From: Brevibacterium sp. 'Marine'
GTDB lineage: Bacteria; Actinomycetota; Actinomycetes; Actinomycetales; Brevibacteriaceae
Direction: 5' to 3'
Assembly: GCF_012844365.1 (NCBI RefSeq)
Contig: NZ_CP051626.1
Location: 3,100,001-3,164,000, forward strand
Length of the DNA: 64,000 nt
The translations under genes were made by a program, and so were the position numbers. The first letter of the stretch is position 1. Each line of letters opens with the position of its first letter. Below are positions 1-8,256 of the stretch, in pieces. The notes under the pieces are model-generated. The model was not told the origin of the DNA, did no database searches, and was given only the letters and a program-made list of their open reading frames with translations.

Positions 1-151
1 CCGTGAGGATGAGCAGCATCGTGCCGGTGATGAGGGCCATCACGCGGTAGAACTTCAGCGCATTGCGGGCCGAGGTGAAGCGTTTGACGCTCCACACCTC
101 GTTCTCGTCGAAATCGGGGCGGGAGTCCAAGGACTCGTGTTCTTCGCTCAC
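1..151 (-). CDS. DUF3817-type integral membrane protein, N-terminal fragment
   Basis: Partial gene running off the left edge; only the first 50 codons are present. The GTG start at 151 has a strong ribosome site (GGAGGA) about 9 nt upstream, lying inside the last codons of the SURF1 gene. The visible protein is a charged N-terminus (VSEEHESLDSRPDFDENEVW) followed by SVKRFTSARNALKFYRVMALITGTMLLILT, where a membrane helix begins. The phrase around ALKFYRVMALITG is typical of DUF3817 proteins, small multi-helix membrane proteins of unknown function that often lie beside SURF1 in actinobacteria. The gene is translationally coupled to SURF1. The family call rests on a short fragment. Confidence 0.7.
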   Translation of the reverse strand, partial: MSEEHESLDSRPDFDENEVWSVKRFTSARNALKFYRVMALITGTMLLILT

Positions 152-153
152 GC

Positions 154-1146
154 TCAGTTTCCTCCGGTCGTGGAAGTGTCGGTGTCGGTCGGGCCGGGCT
201 TGTCTCCGGCCTTCTTCCCGGTTTTCTTCCCCGTTTTCTGTCCACCGTGACGATGGGCCGGCAGTCCGGTCAGTCCGGACATCACCTCGGGGTCGATGGT
301 CGCGTCGCCTGCGGGTTTGACGACAACATACTCGACGCGCTTCTCCGATTCCTGGGAATCCTCGCCGAGGCGGCGCCGGAAGTAGTCGTCGCGCAGCAGC
401 TGGAACCACATGTAGAGGGCCATGGCTGCGAAGATGATCCATTCGAGGGCGTAGACCGCCGACTGCAGATCGAATCCGCCTTCGTCGCGCGTCGTCGTGG
501 TCGGAACCTGCTCGAGGCCGTCGGTGCCCACCGATGCGGCCGCTCCGTCCGCGGTTTCGGGAATGAGGAATCCGGAGTAGGTGAGCAGGTCGGGGAACAG
601 GTTGATGATCTGCGAGGTCGAGACCGTGTGCACCTGCCCCTCGGGCAGGTCATTGCCCTCGACGGGGCCTTCGATCGGACCGATCCGAGCGGTCAGCTCG
701 ACCTGGCCGTCCCGGGCCGCCGACGTCATCGCCGTGTCCTCGTCGGTGGTGAAACCGCGGACGACGGGGATCGCGATCGTCTTCTTCTCAGCGTTCGCGG
801 CCTTGATGCCTTCACCGAGGTGGGCCCCGTCGGGGGCGAACATCGTGACGACCCAATACCCGGTTTCGCCGTCCTGGACGCGGCCGGGGACGACGATCTG
901 GGCGTCGGGGATCCAGTGTCCGGACAGGCTGACCCGCTGGTCGGCGAGGATGCCGGGCATCGGAGCCTGGGCATCCATGACGTCGTTGAAGTCCTTGAGC
1001 TCATCGACTCCGGAGGATTCTGCGACGTCGTTCTTGTGCTGGGCTCGGTCGACCTGCCATGCGGAGAGACCGACGAAGCAGGTGACGAGCACCAGGACGA
1101 GGAGCAGGGACCCCAGCCATTTGGGAGTCAGTGCCAGGCGGAACAG
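154..1146 (-). CDS. SURF1 family cytochrome c oxidase assembly protein
   Basis: SURF1-like membrane protein needed for maturation of the haem-copper oxidase. It has the family layout: an N-terminal membrane helix, a large extracytoplasmic domain (GYWVVTMF, IPVVRGF and a proline-rich loop), and a second helix (YALEWIIFAAMALYMWFQLL, about residues 230-250) before a basic Lys/Gly-rich tail. The start is uncertain. A GTG at 1092 would cut off most of the first helix. The conserved entry (LFRLALTPKWLGSLLLVLV) is encoded upstream and runs back to a CTG at 1144-1146, the first codon after the in-frame GuaB3 stop. I therefore place the start at this CTG. A C-terminal stretch carries the CCGAGGCGG repeat core (365-373). 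Confidence 0.85.
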   Translation of the reverse strand: MFRLALTPKWLGSLLLVLVLVTCFVGLSAWQVDRAQHKNDVAESSGVDELKDFNDVMDAQAPMPGILADQRVSLSGHWIPDAQIVVPGRVQDGETGYWVVTMFAPDGAHLGEGIKAANAEKKTIAIPVVRGFTTDEDTAMTSAARDGQVELTARIGPIEGPVEGNDLPEGQVHTVSTSQIINLFPDLLTYSGFLIPETADGAAASVGTDGLEQVPTTTTRDEGGFDLQSAVYALEWIIFAAMALYMWFQLLRDDYFRRRLGEDSQESEKRVEYVVVKPAGDATIDPEVMSGLTGLPAHRHGGQKTGKKTGKKAGDKPGPTDTDTSTTGGN

Positions 1147-2280
1147 TCAGACCACCGAACCGGTCTGGTAGGGCGAGACGGTGACGTCGACGCGCTGGAA
1201 TTCCTTGAGGTCGAGGTAGCCGGTGGTCGCCAGTGCCCGCCGCAGGGCACCGGCGAGGTTGAGTTCGCCGATCGCGGTGCGGCCGGGGCCGAAGAGGACC
1301 TGTTCGAGGCTGCCGACGGTGCCCAGTTCCACGCGGTGGCCGCGCGGCAGGTCCGGGTGGTGGGCTTCGGCGCCCCAGTGCATGCCGCGGCCGGGGGCTT
1401 CGGTCGACCGGGCCAGGGCGGTGCCGAGCATGACGGCGTCGGCGCCGACTCCGAAGGCCTTGACGATCTCGCCGCTGGTGCCGAGTCCGCCGTCGGCGAT
1501 GACATGGACGTAGCGGCCGCCGGATTCGTCCATATAGTCGCGCCGGGCGGCGTGGACGTCGGCGACGGCCGTGGCCATCGGGGCGTGGATGCCCAAGGTC
1601 TTGCGAGTCGTGGCCGCCGCTCCCCCGCCGAAGCCGACGAGGACGCCGGCGGCACCGGTGCGCATGAGGTGCAGGGCCGCGGTGTAGGTGGCGGCTCCGC
1701 CGACGATGACGGGCACATCGAGTTCGTAGATGAACTGCTTGAGGTTGAGCGGTTCGGTGTGGGTCGAGACGTGCTCGGCCGAGACCGTGGTGCCGCGGAT
1801 GACGAAGATGTCGACACCGGCGTCGACGACGGTCTTGTAGAACTCCTGGGTCCGCTGCGGGGTCAGGGCGCCGGCGACGGTGACTCCGGCCTCGCGGATC
1901 TGCTCGAGGCGGGCGGTGATGAGTTCGGCCTGGATGGGTGCGGAGTAGAGCTCCTGCATCCGGGAGGTCGCCATCTCGGCCGGCAGCTGGGCGATTTCGG
2001 CCAGCTGCGGGGTCGGGTCCTCGTACCGGGTCCACAGTCCTTCGAGGTCGAGGACGCCGAGGCCGCCGAATCGGCCGAGGGCGATGACGGTCTCCGGGGA
2101 CATGGCCGAGTCCATGGGGGCGCCGATGAAGGGCAGCTCGAACTGGTAGGCGTCGATCTGCCAGCTCAGGGACACGTCTTCGGGGTCACGGGTGCGGCGA
2201 GCGGGGACGATGGCGATGTCGTCGAGCGAATAGGCGCGACGGCCGCGCTTGCCTCTGCCGATTTCGATTTCAGAACTCAC
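1147..2280 (-). CDS. guaB3: GuaB3 family IMP dehydrogenase-related protein
   Basis: 377-residue TIM-barrel protein of the actinobacterial GuaB3 group, related to IMP dehydrogenase but lacking the two CBS domains. The N-terminus (EIEIGRGKRGRRAYSLDDIAIVP) is characteristic, followed by GAPMDSAMS, VIVGGAATYTAALHLMRTGAAGVLVG and IADGGLGTSGEIVKAFGVGADAVMLG, matching the substrate-loop region. Some relatives act on GMP/IMP; the exact reaction here cannot be read from sequence. The stop codon is immediately followed, in the same frame, by the SURF1 reading frame. A true full-length guaB lies at 32079-33605, so this is the paralogue. The upstream 2281-2362 holds no other gene. Confidence 0.92.
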   Translation of the reverse strand: MSSEIEIGRGKRGRRAYSLDDIAIVPARRTRDPEDVSLSWQIDAYQFELPFIGAPMDSAMSPETVIALGRFGGLGVLDLEGLWTRYEDPTPQLAEIAQLPAEMATSRMQELYSAPIQAELITARLEQIREAGVTVAGALTPQRTQEFYKTVVDAGVDIFVIRGTTVSAEHVSTHTEPLNLKQFIYELDVPVIVGGAATYTAALHLMRTGAAGVLVGFGGGAAATTRKTLGIHAPMATAVADVHAARRDYMDESGGRYVHVIADGGLGTSGEIVKAFGVGADAVMLGTALARSTEAPGRGMHWGAEAHHPDLPRGHRVELGTVGSLEQVLFGPGRTAIGELNLAGALRRALATTGYLDLKEFQRVDVTVSPYQTGSVV

Positions 2281-2362
2281 CCCAACAGCCTATCCCACCG
2301 CTCTCCGCACACGGTCTCAGCCCACTATGAGGAACAGCGCATCTCCCCTCCCAGGACTACCT

Positions 2363-2406
2363 GACGGGGGCCCAGCAACCTCGCGCGAGGTTGCTGGGCC
2401 CCCGTC
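2363..2406 (-). terminator. Perfect 44-bp palindrome downstream of the LysR gene
   Basis: Two perfectly complementary 22-bp arms meet without a spacer (left arm begins GACGGGGGCCCAGCAACC). It begins 10 nt beyond the LysR stop codon and precedes GuaB3 on the same strand. No T-run follows on the minus strand, as is common for actinobacterial hairpin terminators. It probably separates lysR from guaB3 transcription. Confidence 0.7.
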
Positions 2407-2415
2407 GGATAGCAA

Positions 2416-3318
2416 TTAAGGGGTGAGGTGGGGTGCGACGGCTTGCTCCGCTGCCGTGGCGAAGGCACGGACGTGGGGTAAGTGCGCGTCTTTGTCGCGG
2501 ATGTGCATGACGACCCGGCGCATCGGGACGGGGTCGGTGAGGTCGACGGCGGTCAGGCCGGGCGGCAGCTGCAGAGTCGAGAGCCGCGGGAGGACCGTGA
2601 CGCCCATATGCGACGCCACCAATGCCAGAGCCGCGAAGTCGTCCTCGCAGGCGGCGAAGCTCTTGCGTTCGAATCCGGCCGCGGCGCATGCATGGTCGAC
2701 GACCTTGCTCGAGGGCCCGGCCCACATGTCGTAGTCGACCCAGTGCTCGTCCTCGAGATCGATGAACGGCACGGACCGGCGGCCTGCGAACCGGTGGCCC
2801 TCGGGAACCACGACCCGATAGTCATCATCGAAGAGCGGAATGCGCGTCATCTCCGGCAGGTGGATCTCCCCATCCTGAGGGACCTCGGCGCGGATTTCGA
2901 TGAGGCAGTGCCCGCGCCGATTCTTCGCCGGTTCGTTGAGCTGGATATCGAATCGCAGGTTCGGATGATCCTGGGCCACGGTGTCGATGATGCCCGGCAG
3001 CAGACGCGCGTTGAACGAGGTGAACGCCGCGATCCGCAGCCGGGGTCTGCTGACATTGCGGAAGCCCTCGACCAGATCGTCGAGGCGGCCCACCGCTGTG
3101 AAGACCTCCGCGGAGTCATCGGCCAGACGTCGGCCGAGCTCGGTGATCTCGATGCCGCGACCCGACCGCCGGTAGAGCGGTGCCCCGACGGCCTTCTGCA
3201 GGGTGGTGATGTGCTGGCTGACGGTCGCCGGGGTGTAGTTGAGGTTCTTCGCCGCGGCGACCACGGAGCCGGTGGCCGCGACGGCCCGCCAGACCCGCAG
3301 ACGATTGAGATCCCACAT
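2416..3318 (-). CDS. LysR family transcriptional regulator
   Basis: 300-residue LysR-type regulator. An N-terminal winged helix-turn-helix (about residues 1-60: LNRLRVWRAVAATGSVVAAAKNLNYTPATVSQHI) is followed by a periplasmic-binding-like effector domain (RPRLRIAAFTSFNARLLPGIID... HMGVTVLPRLSTL). It is divergent from the LysE-family exporter at 3497, the arrangement of LysG/LysE and similar pairs where the regulator senses the exported amino acid and activates the exporter. The effector is unknown. An inverted repeat at 3370-3385 in the shared spacer is a candidate binding site. Confidence 0.9.
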   Translation of the reverse strand: MWDLNRLRVWRAVAATGSVVAAAKNLNYTPATVSQHITTLQKAVGAPLYRRSGRGIEITELGRRLADDSAEVFTAVGRLDDLVEGFRNVSRPRLRIAAFTSFNARLLPGIIDTVAQDHPNLRFDIQLNEPAKNRRGHCLIEIRAEVPQDGEIHLPEMTRIPLFDDDYRVVVPEGHRFAGRRSVPFIDLEDEHWVDYDMWAGPSSKVVDHACAAAGFERKSFAACEDDFAALALVASHMGVTVLPRLSTLQLPPGLTAVDLTDPVPMRRVVMHIRDKDAHLPHVRAFATAAEQAVAPHLTP

Positions 3319-3369
3319 GCCCTCAAGAGTAGTCGCAGACCCCCCGGAATATCATTAGGCATGACCTGA

Positions 3370-3385
3370 TGATCGTTCACGATCA
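3370..3385. promoter_or_regulatory. Candidate LysR operator in the lysR/lysE spacer
   Basis: Perfect inverted repeat TGATCGT-tc-ACGATCA in the 178-bp spacer between the divergent LysR and LysE genes. Its position and dyad symmetry fit a LysR-type binding site, although the spacing is shorter than the classical T-N11-A box. A related half-site (TTGATCGATT) lies just downstream around 3400. Confidence 0.45.
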
Positions 3386-3496
3386 GTTGCTTTTCCCGAT
3401 TGATCGATTCCGGCAGAATAGTGCTCGGCTCCGCCGACTTCGGAGACCACCTGATGCTTCCTCCCCGCCGACCGTCCTCGCCCCCGAAGGAGTGCC

Positions 3497-4279
3497 GTGA
3501 CCGGACCCGAGATCCTCACCATCACCGGAGCCGCGGCGGCGCTTGCTGTCACGCCCGGCCCCGAGACGATCCTGACGATCCGCCTGTCCTCACTGCGCCG
3601 CAAGGCCGGGCTCGTCTATGCGCTCGGCACGGCCACGGGAACCGTGATCTGGATGATCCTCGCGCTCACCGGCGTCTCCGCCCTGCTGACCGTCTACCCT
3701 GCCGCCGTCCAAGTGCTCAAGATCGCCGGCGGCCTCTATCTCTGTCTCCTCGGCGTCCTCGCCGGCAGGCAGGCCCTTCGCCTGCGCCGTGAGCTGAAGG
3801 CCGCCGAGGCGGCTGGCGGACCCACCGCGGACGTCTCCCCCGCATCGTCGACCGGGCCCGCATCGTCCGGACCTGTATCGACCGGACCTGGACCGTCCGC
3901 CGGTTCCGAGACTCCCGACCTCCCCGACGGCCCCGTCACGGAGTTCGCCCAGGTCATGGAGACGGCCTCATGGGGCCACCTGCGCTCGTTCGTGTCCTAT
4001 CGCCGCGGCATCATCTCCTCGCTGTCCAACCCGAAGGTCGGCCTGTTCTTCCTCGCGATCCTGCCGACCCTCGTGCCCGCATCCCCGACCGGCATCGACT
4101 ACACCGTGCTCGTCGCACTGATCCTCGGCGTGCTCCTGTCCTATCAGCTCGTCCTTGCATGCCTGGCCAGCCTCGCCGCATCGGCGATGGCCCACCGCAG
4201 CGCCGACTTCGTCATCGAAGCCGCCTCCACGCTCATCCTGCTCATCATCGGCATCGCGGTCATCGCGATCCCCATCTGA
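3497..4279 (+). CDS. LysE/RhtB family amino-acid exporter
   Basis: 260-residue inner-membrane translocator. The N-terminus (TITGAAAALAVTPGPETILTIRLSSLRRKAGLVYALGTATG) is the family's conserved first helix and G/P-rich loop. Helices follow at about 40-60, 65-85, 180-205, 212-232 and 238-258, and the repeat of the family signature (SLSNPKVGLFFLAILPTLV) is present. The central cytoplasmic loop (about 95-150) is an unusually long Pro/Ser/Gly-rich insertion, making the protein longer than the usual 200-210 residues. The GTG start has a GAAGGAG ribosome site. Regulation is probably by the divergent LysR gene. Substrate unknown. Confidence 0.9.
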   Translation: MTGPEILTITGAAAALAVTPGPETILTIRLSSLRRKAGLVYALGTATGTVIWMILALTGVSALLTVYPAAVQVLKIAGGLYLCLLGVLAGRQALRLRRELKAAEAAGGPTADVSPASSTGPASSGPVSTGPGPSAGSETPDLPDGPVTEFAQVMETASWGHLRSFVSYRRGIISSLSNPKVGLFFLAILPTLVPASPTGIDYTVLVALILGVLLSYQLVLACLASLAASAMAHRSADFVIEAASTLILLIIGIAVIAIPI

Positions 4280-4300
4280 GGCGCGGACTCCCCGAGCATG

Positions 4301-4350
4301 CGAAAGGGGCGGGGCCCCGAGGTCGATCCTCGGCTGCCCCGCCCCCTTCG
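4301..4350. terminator. GC-rich hairpin between convergent lysE and MscS-like genes
   Basis: Stem built from CGAA(A)GGGGCGGGGC and GCCCCGCCCCCTTCG, with an inner CGAGG/CCTCG helix and small loop. It lies 22 nt after the lysE stop and 22 nt before the stop of the convergent channel gene, so it can serve both directions. Confidence 0.75.
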
Positions 4351-4371
4351 GTTGGGCGCGCAGACGCTCAC

Positions 4372-5814
4372 TCAGCTCTCATTCGCCGAGGAGGCTCCCC
4401 CACTTCCGCTGCCACCGCCGTTTCCGGTGGTCGGCGTTGCGGTCCCCGGAGTGGAGCTGTCCACGGCGTCGGGATTCTGCTTCTCGGCCGCCTCGGCGAG
4501 GTCGACCTTGTCGAGCATCTTCGCGGCCGCGTCACGTCCGCCGAGGCCGAAGGCCAGGGCGGCTGCCGCGGCACCGCCGATGACGACGGCTCCGAAGGCG
4601 AGGTTGATGATCGAATCCGCCAGGCCCATGTAACGCAGGCCCATCGCGATGAACAGGGCGATCGCCGAGTAGCGCAGCACCTTGGACGCGAGGTTGTTCG
4701 TAATGAACTTGCCGATGATCGCGGCGATGAGGAATCCCGCGGCGATGATCGCAGCGCCGAAGAGCACGCTGCCGCCGAGGTCGAGGATCTCGTTGAGGAT
4801 GTTCGTGATCTCGGGGAATCCGAGCATCCGGGCGGCCATGATCGCGAAGAAGATCATGATGGCCACCTGCACGAGACGGGTGATCACATTGGAAGCGCTG
4901 GTGCCTTCGGGCACGATCCCGATCTCGTTGATGGCTCTGTCGGTGCCGATGCCCTGGAGGATCTGCTCGAGCAGATTGCCGAGGAACTTGGCGATGACGA
5001 AGCCGATGGCCAGCAGGATGCCGGCGGCGATGATGAGCGGGATCGCGTTGAGGAAGATCTGGAGCATCTGCTGGGCAGGCTCCGAGATCGCCCTGATGCC
5101 GAGGACCTGCAGCGCCGAGATCGCGACGACGATGATGATGATCCCGAAGACCAGGTTGCCGATGAGGTTCGAGATCTTCGCGTTCGCCTCAGCGTTCGGG
5201 TTCGGCGCGTGACCGGGGTGGCCGGCCTGCGGCGGCATACCCTGCTGGCCCTGCGGTGGAACGCCCTGCTGACCCTGCGGCGGCATACCTGGCTGACCGC
5301 CCTGCTGGCCCTGTGCGGCGTACTGCTGGGTGGTGCCGGGTTGCGGTTGAGCATGTCCGGTGCCTTCGGCGACTCCGGTGGCTTTGTCACCGAGTGAGCG
5401 GAACTTCGAGGTCAGCTTCGTCAGGTCCACAGCATTGAGCGCGGTCTGGACGAGCTGTTTGGCGATCTTCGCGAAGACATAGCCGATGAAGAAGATGAAT
5501 CCTGCGCCGATGATGTTCGGCAGGAACCCGAAGATTCCATCGAGCAGACCCTGCAGCGGAGAAAGCACCTGATCGAGGTTGAACAGCTGGAGAACGGCGA
5601 TGAGTCCGAGCAGCCAGATGACGAGTCCGGCGATCTGCCCGACCGACTTGCCGATCTGCTGACCATTGCTTCCGTCCCGCTGCAGAGCGGGGACCTTGGT
5701 GACAAGTTTGCCGATCGCCCATTTGACGATGGCGGCGAGAATCCAGGTGACGATGAGAATGACGATTGCCAGCCCGACTTTCGCCAGGACCGACCAGATA
5801 TCCATACCTTGCAT
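4372..5814 (-). CDS. Mechanosensitive-channel-like membrane protein with conserved TM-helix repeats
   Basis: 480-residue multi-pass membrane protein resembling actinobacterial mechanosensitive channel (MscS-superfamily) proteins built from PF05552-type TM-helix repeats. It has two similar blocks, each with helices and the phrase FI(F)FIGYVFAKIAKQLVQ / IGFVIAKFLGNLLEQIL. These are separated by a cytoplasmic Gln/Pro/Gly-rich linker (about 155-210) containing tandem MPPQGQQG-type repeats. A glycine/alanine-rich helix (AFGAVVIGGAAAAALAFGLGGRDAA) precedes the acidic C-terminus, matching the MscS pore-to-beta-domain junction (GLGGRDAA). The full MscS beta domain is absent, so channel activity is inferred. 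Confidence 0.82.
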   Translation of the reverse strand: MQGMDIWSVLAKVGLAIVILIVTWILAAIVKWAIGKLVTKVPALQRDGSNGQQIGKSVGQIAGLVIWLLGLIAVLQLFNLDQVLSPLQGLLDGIFGFLPNIIGAGFIFFIGYVFAKIAKQLVQTALNAVDLTKLTSKFRSLGDKATGVAEGTGHAQPQPGTTQQYAAQGQQGGQPGMPPQGQQGVPPQGQQGMPPQAGHPGHAPNPNAEANAKISNLIGNLVFGIIIIVVAISALQVLGIRAISEPAQQMLQIFLNAIPLIIAAGILLAIGFVIAKFLGNLLEQILQGIGTDRAINEIGIVPEGTSASNVITRLVQVAIMIFFAIMAARMLGFPEITNILNEILDLGGSVLFGAAIIAAGFLIAAIIGKFITNNLASKVLRYSAIALFIAMGLRYMGLADSIINLAFGAVVIGGAAAAALAFGLGGRDAAAKMLDKVDLAEAAEKQNPDAVDSSTPGTATPTTGNGGGSGSGGASSANES

Positions 5815-6025
5815 GTCGCTTATCTCCTTCGAACTCAGCGAATCGACAAGTTCTGTTTCCTCTTGCTGATTTTGAGTCTATTCTCAGAGAACACTGAGAA
5901 CAAGGGTCCAGCGACGGATAGCTGACAATTGAAACCACAGATGTCGACGCATCTCGGTCGGTTACATAGGCATATGTCGATCGCTCAACAGAATCGTCAT
6001 AAACCGATCACAATCGCATCTCGTA

Positions 6026-6934
6026 TCAGAATTCCAGCGGCAGATTGTCGATGAGATGAGTTCCGCCGACCGTCGCGGAGACGAGCAGGAGTGCGGGCCC
6101 TGTGAAGTCCGGTGGGCATGGCTGCAGGGTTGCGGACTCGACGAGGCTGCAGTAGATGATCTCGAGATCGCCGCGCTCGGCCGCCGGTTCAAGTTCGGCG
6201 AGTGCGGCTGCCTCGACAGCGGCGGGCAGGCCCGCACCCGTGCCACCGCCGCCGCTGCCGCTGCTGCCGCCACCGGCGCTGGGCCCCGTCGTTCCACGGC
6301 CCCGTTCGGCCGCCTCGGCGGCGGCATCGAGGGCCCGCGGAATCGCCAGGGCCCGGGCCCGATCGTCGGCGGCCAGGTAGGAGTTACGGCTCGACATGGC
6401 CAGCCCGTCGGCGTCCCGGACGACGGGCAGTCCGATGAGCTCGATATCGAAGTTGAGGTCGGCGATCATGCGTTTGACCAGAACGAACTGCTGAATGTCC
6501 TTGAGCCCGAAGACCGTGACGTCGGGGGCGATGAGGGTGAAGAGCTTCGCCACGACGGTGAGTACGCCGTCGAAGTGCCCGGGCCTGGCCGCGCCTTCGA
6601 ACACCGCCCCCATGCGCCCGGCGACGACCCGCACTTCGGGTGCGGACGGGTACATCTCCGCGAGCGCCGGAGCGAAGACGAAGTCGACTCCGGCCTCCTC
6701 GCACCTCTTCAGGTCCTCTTCGATCGGTCGCGGGTACTGGACGAAGTCCTCGTCGGCGCCGAACTGGAGCGGATTGACGAAGATCGAGGCCACGACGAGA
6801 TCCGATTCGGATCGGGCACGAGTCATGAGCGCCTGATGACCGGAGTGCAGGGCACCCATCGTGGGGACGAGTCCGACGCGGCCGGACTGTTCTGCCCGCC
6901 ACCGACGCAGCGCCTGAATGCCGCCGACCTCCAT
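6026..6934 (-). CDS. panC: Pantoate-beta-alanine ligase (pantothenate synthetase)
   Basis: 302-residue cytoplasmic enzyme that condenses pantoate with beta-alanine using ATP to form pantothenate. Visible motifs: VPTMGALHSGHQALM (HxGH nucleotide-binding signature, about 23-37), SIFVNPLQFG, FDGVLTVVAKLF, VTVFGLKDIQQFVLVKRM and GLAMSSRNSYL. The ATG overlaps the panB stop by one base (TGATG), so the two are coupled. The C-terminal domain holds an unusual glycine/serine run (GGGSSGSGGGG, about residues 223-240), a lineage insertion in a normally compact region. A longer upstream frame exists but lies inside panB. Confidence 0.96.
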   Translation of the reverse strand: MEVGGIQALRRWRAEQSGRVGLVPTMGALHSGHQALMTRARSESDLVVASIFVNPLQFGADEDFVQYPRPIEEDLKRCEEAGVDFVFAPALAEMYPSAPEVRVVAGRMGAVFEGAARPGHFDGVLTVVAKLFTLIAPDVTVFGLKDIQQFVLVKRMIADLNFDIELIGLPVVRDADGLAMSSRNSYLAADDRARALAIPRALDAAAEAAERGRGTTGPSAGGGSSGSGGGGTGAGLPAAVEAAALAELEPAAERGDLEIIYCSLVESATLQPCPPDFTGPALLLVSATVGGTHLIDNLPLEF

Positions 6935-7929
6935 CAGTCGAAGCTCCTCTCGGGCTCGGGGAACACCCCGGACTTCACTTCCTCGACATAGGAACCGACA
7001 GCCTCGGTGAGCACGGAATGCAGGTCGGCGTAGCGCTTGACGAAGCGCGGGGCCTTCCCCGTGCGCAGGCCTGCCATGTCCTGCCACACGAGGACCTGGG
7101 CATCACAGTCCGCGCCGGCGCCGATGCCCACGGTCGGGATCGGCAGTTCGGCGGTGACCTGGCCGGCCAGCCCGGAAGGCACCATCTCCATGACTACGGA
7201 GAATGCGCCGGCCTCGGCGACGGCGCGGGCGTCGTCGAGCAGCGCCGTGCCGGCCTCGCCGCGGCCCTGGACCTTGTATCCGCCGAGGTTGTGCTCGGCC
7301 TGCGGAGTGAAGCCGATGTGCGCCATGACGGGGATGCCCGCCGTCGTGATCGCCTTGATTCGGGAGGCCATCCGTGCCCCGCCTTCGAGTTTGACTGCGT
7401 GGACTCCGGCTTCCTTCATGAAGCGCACGGCCGTGGCCACGGCCTGTTCATCGGAGATCTCGTAGCTGCCGAAGGGCAGGTCGGCGACGATGAGCGCTCG
7501 GCTCGTCGCCGAGGCGACGGCCCGGGCGAGCGGGATGAGTTCGTCGACCGTGACCGGCAGGGTCGTCGCATGGCCGTAGACATTGTTCGCCGCGGAGTCG
7601 CCGATGAGCAGGGCCTCGACCCCGGCCTGTTCGAACAGGGCCGCCGTGTACTGGTCGTAGCTGGTCAGCATCGCCCACCGCCGGCCTTCGGCCTTGGCTT
7701 TGATGAGGTCGAGGGTCCGGATTCGCCGAGGCGGCGCCGCCGGTGCGGACACCGGACCGCCGTACGGCGCCGGCTGTTCTGCCGAGGCGGCCCCCGTCGG
7801 GGCACTGCCGCCGGCAGTCCCGCTGTCGGTTGCCGCGTTGCCGCCTGTCGCGTTGCCGGGGGTCACGCCGCCGGACCCGTCTGTGTCGGGCGTGGAGGTG
7901 AACTGGTTCGAGTGTGCCGCTTCGGGCAT
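6934..7929 (-). CDS. panB: 3-methyl-2-oxobutanoate hydroxymethyltransferase
   Basis: 331-residue TIM-barrel enzyme transferring a hydroxymethyl group from 5,10-methylene-THF to ketoisovalerate, the first committed step to pantothenate. Motifs: [39 protein letters not shown] loop ([10 protein letters not shown]), [15 protein letters not shown] and [21 protein letters not shown]. The ATG at 7927-7929 has a GAAGGA ribosome site. The first 65 residues are low-complexity Gly/Thr/Ala/Pro and precede the conserved domain; two copies of the CCGAGGCGG core (7726-7734, 7782-7790) fall in this extension in different frames. Coupled to panC. Confidence 0.96.
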   Translation of the reverse strand: MPEAAHSNQFTSTPDTDGSGGVTPGNATGGNAATDSGTAGGSAPTGAASAEQPAPYGGPVSAPAAPPRRIRTLDLIKAKAEGRRWAMLTSYDQYTAALFEQAGVEALLIGDSAANNVYGHATTLPVTVDELIPLARAVASATSRALIVADLPFGSYEISDEQAVATAVRFMKEAGVHAVKLEGGARMASRIKAITTAGIPVMAHIGFTPQAEHNLGGYKVQGRGEAGTALLDDARAVAEAGAFSVVMEMVPSGLAGQVTAELPIPTVGIGAGADCDAQVLVWQDMAGLRTGKAPRFVKRYADLHSVLTEAVGSYVEEVKSGVFPEPERSFD

Positions 7930-8256
7930 GGGAATCCTTCGGATATGCGATGTCGTCGGTGCCGGCGCGGGCGGGGCGAGGCCGACGCTTCGGTCAGAAG
8001 CCTCGGTGACTCTCACGGGGGCGCCCACCGCAGTGCGCATCGACTCGGATTGCGAGCCAGACCACAGCCTATTGCATCCCCGAGCGCAGAGCCATCGACC
8101 GCCACAGCGCAGAGCCATCGACCGCCGAGTTGTACATTGCCCGCCCCCAGGATTAAGCTCAAATCTGCGCAAACAAATAAACGCACAAGTGCGCAAAACA
8201 TTTCGGGCGGCTTCACCTCGTGCAAGGCACGGGTTCCACCCACCGAGCGAAGGACG
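7930..8256. promoter_or_regulatory. panB/nadA divergent intergenic region with two repeat pairs
   Basis: 327-bp gene-free spacer that must hold the promoters of both panBC and the nad operon. It contains a 21-bp direct repeat (8083-8103 and 8106-8126, beginning AGCGCAGAGCCATCGACC, 23-bp period). Closer to nadA is a second pair: TGCGCAAA at 8166-8173 and again at 8190-8197 (24-bp period), in locally AT-rich DNA. The second pair has the spacing of a repressor site near a promoter and could mediate NAD-responsive control. No NrtR, NiaR or NadQ-like gene is in the window. Confidence 0.5.

Noticed and set aside
247-2364. Long plus-strand open frame opposite SURF1 and GuaB3
   Set aside because: It lies wholly antisense to two well-conserved genes, and its residues (Gly/Asp/Val-rich) are the expected shadow of GC-rich codons. 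Same for 25946-28675 opposite the siderophore synthetase, 32124-33584 opposite guaB and 50283-51530 opposite groEL.
7018-8256. N-terminal extension of nadA back through panB
   Set aside because: The frame is open upstream only because it is antisense to panB; the GAAGGA site and ATG at 8257 and the conserved NadA start decide the real gene.
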